A DNA stretch of 64,000 nucleotides from Rhodocollybia butyracea (taxonomy: Eukaryota > Basidiomycota > Agaricomycetes > Agaricales > Omphalotaceae). The position numbers were made by a program, and so were the translations under genes. A model generated the notes under the pieces. That model searched no databases. It was not told the DNA's origin and saw nothing but the letters and a program-made list of their open reading frames with translations. The stretch spans positions 248,001 to 312,000 of the forward strand of contig JADNRY010000047.1 in NCBI GenBank assembly GCA_015501585.1. Reading direction: 5' to 3'. Positions 57,069 through 64,000 of the stretch are shown here, piece by piece (positions within the stretch are counted from its first letter, which is position 1; each line of letters begins with the position of its first letter).

Positions 57069-58494
57069 TCATAAGAAAAATGTCCGTCGTGTTGTTTCAA
57101 GCTCAGCCTACGGCAAAATCAGCTAATGTATAACCCTATAACGACAGTGCATACCTTCCATTTCCAAAGATACTCGTCCTGTTTTGGAGGAACAACCTTT
57201 GTCGGTGGGCTTGAGACTGAGCCTTCCCCGTCCCCGTTCTCATTTACTGCATCCGCATCGTTCCCAATGTTACCATTAACCGCGCCGTCCTTAGGATCTT
57301 CCTCAGGTTCGACATCAAACTCCAAACCCTTGGGTTGTCCCGCCAAGTCAAACACGGCAGGTATCCCTTTTCGCAGAGACCGTAGTTTCAAAGTGAATCG
57401 CGGCCCAATCTCTTGCAATGCAACTTTTTCAGGTGAACGGAAGGCGTACCTATGAGAACGGATTAACTATCGTTTGTAGGAAGAGAAACAAACAGGACAT
57501 ACCTGTGCCTTCGGAAGAATAGAAAATCCCTTTGATTATGCAAGGTGACAACCTGTCGACCTTGGAACTCTGGTAAAGGTGGAAACAGTGTCTGGAACAT
57601 ACGTCCGACTGTGTGTCCAAGTCGGGTAACAAAGTTGTTGAGAACGAGCTCAGGATTATGAGGTGTTGCTCGTGCGTGACCCTATGAAAACGTTTAAGGT
57701 AGATTGCAAAAAGATTCAGAGGATACTCACGTAGATCTGTTTTGTTAATTCTATGGAGGTTAATTTGAAGTATGCAGTAGGTCCGTTCGGCAGATGTATG
57801 AGGGTAATCGCATCTACGGTGAGCGTTTAACACATTAGAGCACAGGAATAGAGATAAAGTCTCACTCGGTTTCTTCATATCCTCATTGACCACGACCATC
57901 TGTTTATATCCTCTCCCCGCAGCCCAACCAGCTATCCTCCCTACTTCGAATCCCTTCCCCTTCTTCCGTCTTATAAACTCTGCTCCAGGAAAAACACCTA
58001 CAAGTTCATCACAGAATTCATAAGTGGGTTTCGATGCTTTTGGTGAAGTAGTTATGAGAACTTTTGGTGGAATACTGGGATCAGAAGCAGAGTTCGAGTC
58101 AAAGTAAGAGGCAAAAGGGTCAGAGGCTATGTCTTCTGCTGTTTCGTCGTAGGTTGGGGTGTCAGAAGACGAATTTGAAGATTGTCTGTTGACTGTGCTT
58201 GGACAGATGATGAAGGATCCGCCGTTAGAAATGAGGGATCGAATTCTCGCATATTATCGAGTGTTCTGGGGACATTTTTGGAGAGCCGTTTCTGAAAGCA
58301 AGTATTAAACTTTGAATCTTATTCACATGGTGAATTTTACGCACTTTCTTCGCAGCTGGGTCATTTGCTTCTAATTTGGCTCGTGCTAACCGTCGTTGCA
58401 ATTTGTCCTGACTTTTGGCTTTTTTGTTCTTATTGGATATCTCTTCACGCTTTATTTTGTTTTTTATCGTGGATGGCTCGAATCGGGAGGACAT
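57069..58494 (-). CDS. RPF1: Ribosome production factor 1 (Brix domain)
   Basis: A minus-strand gene from ATG 58494 ([20 protein letters not shown]) to TGA 57069 ([10 protein letters not shown]). Basic N-terminus; Brix-domain blocks [102 protein letters not shown] and the closing [14 protein letters not shown]. Rpf1 acts in 60S subunit assembly, in particular processing of 27S pre-rRNA. About six exons. Two oddities: an acidic, Asn/Gly-rich insertion of roughly 55 residues between [14 protein letters not shown] and YLWKWK, and one frameshift in the Ser-rich linker at about 58160-58200, where the frame of ..LTADPSS must move by one base to reach [15 protein letters not shown]. Likely a consensus error, as the gene is essential in yeast. 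Confidence 0.85.
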
Positions 58495-59013
58495 GGTGAA
58501 AGACTAAAGTAGGTGATGATGAAACTTCACCAAAAAAAAAAACTGCCGCCAGCTCTTCGGACCGAGTATGCCGTAGCGCTAGCAAAGCATCTCGCTTCAC
58601 TTGTGATAGTGCTGTCGCACTCCATTATCATCGGGAGCAACAAGTTAAGTATAATTTCCGCAAAAGGCAACAGCAGGAGATGATTATTATTGCAGCTCTT
58701 CAGAACCGCGTCCCCAATTTGACGAATTAGAGATGAATCCTCTTTCCCCTTGGAACTCTTCTTCATAGCAGCTACCGATCGCACCGGCATTGATTATTCC
58801 CTTGGAAGACACAATTGAGGACAGTTCAAACCGCTAATGCCATCTCCCCAACAGCGTGCTATATATATACAAGTTCCTACAGTGATTGCGAGCACTAGTA
58901 CTGTGAATTTAGTTAAGTGTTTTACAACCAAAGTTACATATCTGCCCAGGTTACACGCAGCAAGCATGTAGTCCTCAAGTTACTGGTACTATTGGGCAAC
59001 TCTTCACCGACAA
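58495..59013. other. Intergenic stretch
   Basis: About 520 bases. A run of ten A at 58532-58541 lies just upstream of the Rpf1 start. A minus-strand frame of 87 codons (58527-58790) ends in this A run and has no recognisable motif, so it is not called. Confidence 0.35.
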
Positions 59014-59241
59014 TTGCAAGCCATGGGCTTTTACAACATAGCAGGCTTGAAAGACCATTCCAATACATCGACTTACACGACTCTCGAGGTTCATGTTGTT
59101 GGTGCTGTCAGTTACGAGCTTGTGATCAAGGGTATGAACAGTGGAGATCCTATAACACTCATGAACCTGCAGATCTGCTTCATTGGGCCAAAGGCATTTG
59201 ATTCGCCTGATAACTGGGTGCGCACTAATTACTCAGGCTAG
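59014..59241 (+). CDS. Small hypothetical ORF, 75 residues
   Basis: An ATG-started frame with balanced, coding-like composition (GLKDHSNTSTYTTLEVHVVG, YELVIKGMNSGDPITLMNLQ) ending NYSG. An upstream exon may exist: the sequence before the ATG ends in a possible acceptor (CAATTGCAAG). Its alternation of polar and hydrophobic residues resembles the small proteins at 53.4 and 56.1 kb, but I cannot align it to them with confidence. Not recognised. Confidence 0.35.
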   Translation: MQAMGFYNIAGLKDHSNTSTYTTLEVHVVGAVSYELVIKGMNSGDPITLMNLQICFIGPKAFDSPDNWVRTNYSG

Positions 59242-59650
59242 GCATTGGGCGGACGTCACACTTTCTTCCTCACACGTTGTACTACGAGAAAACCCGATGG
59301 CAAGCCAGACCTCGTCGTGCGCCTCAACTAGCCAACCCGACATGACTCTTGTACGTCGACCTGGCGCTGAAAGTATTGCACATGAATGTTCCAGTGATGT
59401 TCACGGAACATCCGTGGCAGGAAGCCAATTGTGAAATTAGGCGACTTCGCATAATGGGTGCGCGCCTCGTCGTTGAGTTGGAAGAAAACCAATTTTGGTA
59501 CGTTGTGACTGGCCGCACATAACGAGCATCATGGTGCGAACAACATCGTCGTAATGAAAACAGGTTTTGGCAACGGTACATTGAATCATAGTAAGAAATG
59601 CCAAAGCTGCACATACGAAATAGGATTCCAGTGAATAGCGATAGTGTTAT

Positions 59651-61342
59651 CTATTCTGTACCCAAATCATCCATCCACAAAATTACGAGTCTCATACCAT
59701 CCTTCTCGATATGGTTCAAGATATCGTAAGCATCCAGAGCCTTTTTTCTACGCCGATATGTCATTGTAAAAGACCGCAAACAGTCAACTTCCCGACCCGA
59801 AATGAAATCTGACGTCCAGCGAGACTTGATCATATCAACAACCGCCTGGTCGCTGAAAACATCTCCGTTGTAAGTTAATTTGAGGGAGCGCAACTTCGGG
59901 AGAAGAGGTCCATTGAGCGGGCGGAGGGCGCTACTCTGATATCGATATGCATGAAGACTTTCTATTAGTCCTTCCGTGATAGGACTTTCTTTAGGTGGGA
60001 CATCGGTGTCGACGAGAGTGAAATCCAGCAAAGTTGGGACGTGAGCTAAAAGATGGACCATACTCGAATCGGGAAGGCTGAGACTTTTAATGAAGAGGGT
60101 TGTTAACGAGAAGGACGAACGCTGAACAAAGGCCATGAAATGGCTAAAGTATGCCCATGGACCTAATCGGGGCTGTACATTATCTGGTTTGATTGTAAGA
60201 GATTTCAAGGCAGGGAACTTGAAAAACGGGAACACTGTCTCAACGAGGTGATCCTTGCGACGAAGCCGAACCGTTAATTTGTTCAAGAGGTGGTGTGCAG
60301 TCACGGGTAAAACTTGGAGGTCATTAAATATCTCTCCCTTTACACATATATCTGAGATATCCAACTCTATGAGATTGGTACTCCGAGCAAATACACATGT
60401 TCTCAAGTCGGTGTCACTGACCAAACCCACTCGAAGCTGTGACAACTGAGTGAATGGGAACTCGGAAGGAAAGGATGGGGCAGTTGTCCTGAGATTTAAG
60501 TATTTGAGACTGGGATAGATGCGAGTAAAGAAAACCCAATCTGTATCGCGTGTGTTTCCAAAGTGTAACTTGATGAGTTGTGGAAATGTGAGGTCATGCA
60601 ACGGTGAAAGGGATGTGAGCAATATCTTGAGATCTGTAGGCCGTGTACCCCAGAAACAAAAGTCACGCCAACGGAGATGTTGGTTAACCAATATAGACAA
60701 GGGTCTACACGTTATTTCCGCTGGTAGAATGGCTATTTCTCTCACGTTAATAGTGATAGTGAGCGGGTGTTTCTTCGAACGCTCAACAAATAATGTCAAG
60801 GTTTTAGCAGGATGTTCGTAGTAAGACTGATCAGTTGTCAGTGAAGCATCGTCTCCGTCCTGAGTCATTGTGAACCGGATTCTTGCCCATATCTGCGGCA
60901 AGGAAAGCCCAATCCTCCGCCAACGTGAGCACACACTACTGAGAACCAGTGCAGGCTTGGTCCTCAAACGCTCTACAGGACCCGCCGGTGAATCAACACC
61001 AATCGAACTGAAGCGATTCACTTCACAGCACTCGTCAAAGACGCATCCCAGAATCTCGTCAGGAAGTTTTCGAATGGGAGCAAGCAGACATTGGACTTGA
61101 TTCATAATTTCTCGTGTGCGCTCCTGCTGCGCAATCAAGACCATTCGACGTGATTCCAGACGATGAATTTCCTTGTCATAATCATCCAAGTCTCGCTGGG
61201 CATTTTGGAGAATGGACGTGAATTCACCAGGCTGGACTGATGTCGGTCCAGAGTCAGAACGGAGCTTTTCGCGAATGGACGAGAGATCCAAGTTCAATCG
61301 AGGAGCGAAACTGTTTTGCTTGCAGTTTGAACAGAACTGCAT
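59651..61342 (-). CDS. F-box protein of the mushroom F-box/LRR-like family
   Basis: A single-exon frame of 563 residues. The N-terminus has a CSNCKQ pair, then a coiled-coil (DLDDYDKEIHRLESRRMVLI) directly before the F-box (LLAPIRKLPDEILGCVFDEC, completed by VLSSVCSRWRRIGLSLPQIW). The rest shows irregular leucine-rich repeats (SLKYLNLRTTAPS; LRSLKLTYNGDVF). In this family the F-box binds Skp1 in an SCF ubiquitin ligase, and the leucine-rich part is presumed to bind the substrate. Mushrooms carry tens to hundreds of such genes. The absence of introns is usual for the family. A truncated copy of its 3' end lies at 62.65-63.08 kb. Confidence 0.85.
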   Translation of the reverse strand: MQFCSNCKQNSFAPRLNLDLSSIREKLRSDSGPTSVQPGEFTSILQNAQRDLDDYDKEIHRLESRRMVLIAQQERTREIMNQVQCLLAPIRKLPDEILGCVFDECCEVNRFSSIGVDSPAGPVERLRTKPALVLSSVCSRWRRIGLSLPQIWARIRFTMTQDGDDASLTTDQSYYEHPAKTLTLFVERSKKHPLTITINVREIAILPAEITCRPLSILVNQHLRWRDFCFWGTRPTDLKILLTSLSPLHDLTFPQLIKLHFGNTRDTDWVFFTRIYPSLKYLNLRTTAPSFPSEFPFTQLSQLRVGLVSDTDLRTCVFARSTNLIELDISDICVKGEIFNDLQVLPVTAHHLLNKLTVRLRRKDHLVETVFPFFKFPALKSLTIKPDNVQPRLGPWAYFSHFMAFVQRSSFSLTTLFIKSLSLPDSSMVHLLAHVPTLLDFTLVDTDVPPKESPITEGLIESLHAYRYQSSALRPLNGPLLPKLRSLKLTYNGDVFSDQAVVDMIKSRWTSDFISGREVDCLRSFTMTYRRRKKALDAYDILNHIEKDGMRLVILWMDDLGTE

Positions 61343-62652
61343 CGTGAAAAACTTTAAAAAGGTAATAAGCGCCCATTCGATGTCAACAATTCTCCTACAT
61401 ACTGTGGGGTGTCTAGAAGCTGGCCGAACTAAGAAGCTGGCCAGTTGGAGAATAGAAGGCGAAGGAGCTATTGTATCTCGCTTCTATGAGTCTTATAATG
61501 TGGTAGACATTGTAATCTTGCTAGACACCAACTTTGGCATCAGCCAGATAAGCAGTTGCCGAGATATGAATTGATCTTCGGCGAAAACGGTGGGAAATCC
61601 TGATTTTCTTATTTGGGCAGATGCTCCGGCTGACCCTTGTTCGCCGTTTCTTGACTGCCACCCTCTAGTACCACTTTCATGGATGCTAGACACTCCGCTG
61701 CTTATGCTCAAGTACATAGGAACACTCAAGAGAGATATTTCCGCCTGATATTGGCTCCCTGGAACACCCCGTTATGTTCAAATCCTATTCAGAGGACCAT
61801 ACCGTGGCAACTACGCCTCTCAAAAAAATTTGCATGGACTTCGGCTTGCTCAATATCTCATACGATATCCTTTAAAGCTTTCTGCAGCCTGTTGGCTTCA
61901 TATTCCATCCATTCCATACTTCCTGTGGTTGACTATGTTTGCATACCCGAGAGACGTAAACAAGGCAAATTCTAGTCATTATTCTTCGCAATGTACTTTT
62001 AAACTATGAGATAGCTTTTGAAATATATGTCTTCTTAAATCTGTTTGAGGTTTCTCAATGCTACAGACTTTGAAAGGCCTGTTACTTGGCGTTGAACGTT
62101 GCCGGCCAGCTTCGGTGACATTTCCAATTTGGGAGATGCCGTCAAAATAAATTCACCACGAGCTCAGATCAAATGCTAAATTCTTCAAACCAGTCTCAAA
62201 ATGTGCGTAAGATGCTAAACAATAATTTTGACTGCACCGAAACACATAATAGGTGCCTTAGGCCATGCTAAGAGGAGAAAACCATTAAGGTGGCCAGGTT
62301 CTGGGCACTCTACAGTACAATTGGGCCTTTTAATTAGAGCATTTACATCTTTACTTTTCTCTACGGTGTAGCTCTACTGGATATGCCCTCATATGATGAA
62401 ATTTCATTGCTTCACTGCTCCCCAAAAATATTAATATTAAGAGTCTGGCTGCCTAGTAGCGATTGAAAAAGATGCTGCAGAAGATAGTATGTGGGTGAAG
62501 CATCCTGAAGAGCTAACCTGGAGCAAGATGAGGATTATTTAACGGTAGTGCGCTGGATGCGGGTCGTCAACGTGGCCTGCCGCCGTGCTGAAGTATTGGG
62601 ATGTACTAGCGAATGAGAGCCATATATATACCCAAGTAATATGATACCGATG
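61343..62652. other. Intergenic stretch
   Basis: About 1.3 kb with no convincing coding region on either strand; short frames only. It separates the F-box gene from its truncated copy. Confidence 0.4.
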
Positions 62653-63080
62653 AAGCTGCATATACGAAATGAATCAATAGTGTTATCTATTTCTAGCCAG
62701 ATCATCCTTCCACAAAATTATGAGTCTCATACCATCCTTCTCGATATGATCCAAGGCATGCACCCAGAGCCTTTTTCAGGCTACTCTGATATGTCATGGT
62801 AAATGACCGCAAGCAGTCAACTTCCCGACTTGAAACGAAGTCTGACGTCCAGCGAGACATAATCATATCAACAACTGCTTGATCGTTGAAAACATCTCCG
62901 TTGTAAATTAATTTAAGTGAGCGCAACCTCGGGAGAAGAGGCCCATTCAGCGGGTGAATGGAGCTATTCTGATATCGATATGCATGAAGACTTTTTATTA
63001 GTCCTTCTGTGATAGGACTTTCTTTAGGACATCGGTATTGATGAGAGTGAAATCCAGCAAAGTTGGGACACGACACCGCA
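62653..63080 (-). pseudogene. Truncated copy of the F-box gene 3' end
   Basis: Matches the last part of the F-box gene: SPITEGLIKSLHAYRYQ, PLNGPLLPRLRSLKL, FNDQAVVDMIMSRWTSDF and REVDCLRSFTMTY correspond to segments near its C-terminus. The match continues through the stop into the 3' flank (TACGAAAT.. and TAGTGTTATCTATT also occur at 59615-59660). The copy lacks the F-box and everything before it, and has frameshifts near 63030 and 62745, so it is not a functional gene. Confidence 0.8.
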
Positions 63081-64000
63081 CTTTTATTTGTACTTCAGCC
63101 TGACTGAAGTAGACCGTGAAACAGAATAATTCATTGTCTTTTCGAAACAATTACTTTCGGCCATGTCTTGAAAAAGGGTATTTCAGATTACCAAAGAAAG
63201 CAAATCTTTCGGTGATTGTGAATGATATACCTTCAGTCTGGCCGAATATGATGCCGAAATATCCTATTTCAGACGGTAACCGAAAACAATTATTTCATTC
63301 AAGTTTGGAAAGCTTCTGCTTCATTCTGGCAGCGAAAGTTATTGTTTCCTTTTACCTTTCAAGTGGTTCCTGAAAGGTTGTCTTTCCCAGCCGCGTACGC
63401 TAAGCTGCAGAGTAGTGTACACTGTCTCATCAGGGGTAGGAGATAGGTTGGTACGAGATTGTCTTGGTTCAACTTCTTTTTCTTAGGCCGTTGAGTTCAG
63501 TGTCATGGCAAAAAAATGCAACGATAAGACAGTCGCCAAGGAGTTAGAAGTGAAGATTAAGTGACAACGGTTGGACGAAGGCTCAGAAAAGTAGAGAAGC
63601 CTGGAAAGTGCCCCTGCGCTACCGAAGTTGAACAATTTAAACTGTGCAGATAGATAAAATGTGCGCAAAAATCTAGGTAGATTGTCCAAATCCTATCATC
63701 TTTGTATAGCCAAATTATGCTGGAGCCGACAGTCCTTAGTAATGTTCAAGTTGAAGGTAAAAAATCAGGGTCGGCTAGAATTGCCACGCTATTAGGCCTA
63801 AAATCGGCCTAAGGCATGTAACTGTACATTTTGACACTTTGTACATGTTATACAATGCAATAAGAGAGTTATACGGAGCCCGAGCGTGATAGCTGTTGCT
63901 GAGGCAAAGAACTTAACAATAATACTCAGCGAGCCGTGAAGGTACGCCCACAAGTGTAGCCTAGAGCCAAGCTAGCGAGGATACCTGGGCTGCCCGGAGA
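63081..64000. other. Intergenic, no gene supported
   Basis: The last 920 bases hold only short open frames without motifs. Several AATTATT/GAAACAATTA-like AT-rich motifs recur between 63119 and 63350. No repeat boundary could be defined. Confidence 0.35.

Noticed and set aside
58527..58790. Minus-strand frame of 87 codons upstream of Rpf1
   Set aside because: Ends in a poly-A run, has no recognisable motif, and likely covers the Rpf1 promoter.
1..64000. CRISPR arrays, bacterial operons, ribosome binding sites
   Set aside because: The window is clearly nuclear fungal DNA with spliceosomal introns; no regularly spaced direct repeats were seen.

Overview
The window looks like nuclear DNA of a basidiomycete fungus, most likely an Agaricomycete. 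Genes are dense and broken by many introns of about 50-65 bases (21 exons in the chloride channel, 15 in the ZZ-domain gene). Neighbouring genes are packed head to head or tail to tail. NACHT, F-box and multi-membrane-span families typical of mushrooms occur among housekeeping genes. I rebuilt exon structures by hand from GT-AG (twice GC-AG) junctions and reading-frame continuity. No database was searched, so product names rest on recognised motifs.

Left part (about 1-21.9 kb): a NACHT NTPase gene, then a compact housekeeping block. It holds Paf1 (transcription elongation complex) divergent from Trm82 (tRNA m7G methyltransferase partner); a PB1 plus four-ZZ protein related to NBR1, convergent with PHF5A/Rds3 (SF3b splicing factor); an NAD-dependent glycerol-3-phosphate dehydrogenase with one frameshift; a CLC chloride/proton antiporter divergent from an NDUFAF7/MidA mitochondrial methyltransferase; and, convergent with that, a METTL13-like methyltransferase. 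Start codons of divergent pairs lie only 45 and 64 bp apart, and convergent stops only 13 and 35 bp apart.

Middle part (22-45.6 kb): an accessory region dominated by tandem duplication. It contains two copies of a roughly 3 kb membrane-protein gene flanking an unrelated 299-residue gene; a Ser/Pro-rich gene with a frameshift; two tandem RNase H genes; three tandem Gfo/Idh/MocA (dihydrodiol/xylose dehydrogenase-like) genes; and an intronless 524-residue membrane protein.

Right part (45.8-64 kb): a coiled-coil-type gene with about eight single-base frameshifts, MMS19 (cytosolic Fe-S assembly) with about four, Med4 only 27 bp from the MMS19 start, a duplicated pair of small ~100-residue proteins whose first exon encodes only two residues, Rpf1 (Brix domain, 60S biogenesis) with one frameshift, an F-box gene and a truncated copy of its 3' end.

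Two patterns stand out. First, several tandem duplications appear to have carried along the last exon of a convergent neighbour: a Gfo/Idh terminal exon lies between the RNase H copies and an Rpf1-like terminal exon between the small-protein copies. Second, single-base indels, mostly in short homopolymers, interrupt conserved and normally essential genes mainly between 44 and 58 kb. That argues for local consensus errors rather than true pseudogenes, though this cannot be settled from the sequence alone. I did not find a clearly new multi-gene system; the best unexplained coding material is the duplicated membrane-protein cluster at 22-30 kb and the small-protein pair at 53-56 kb.
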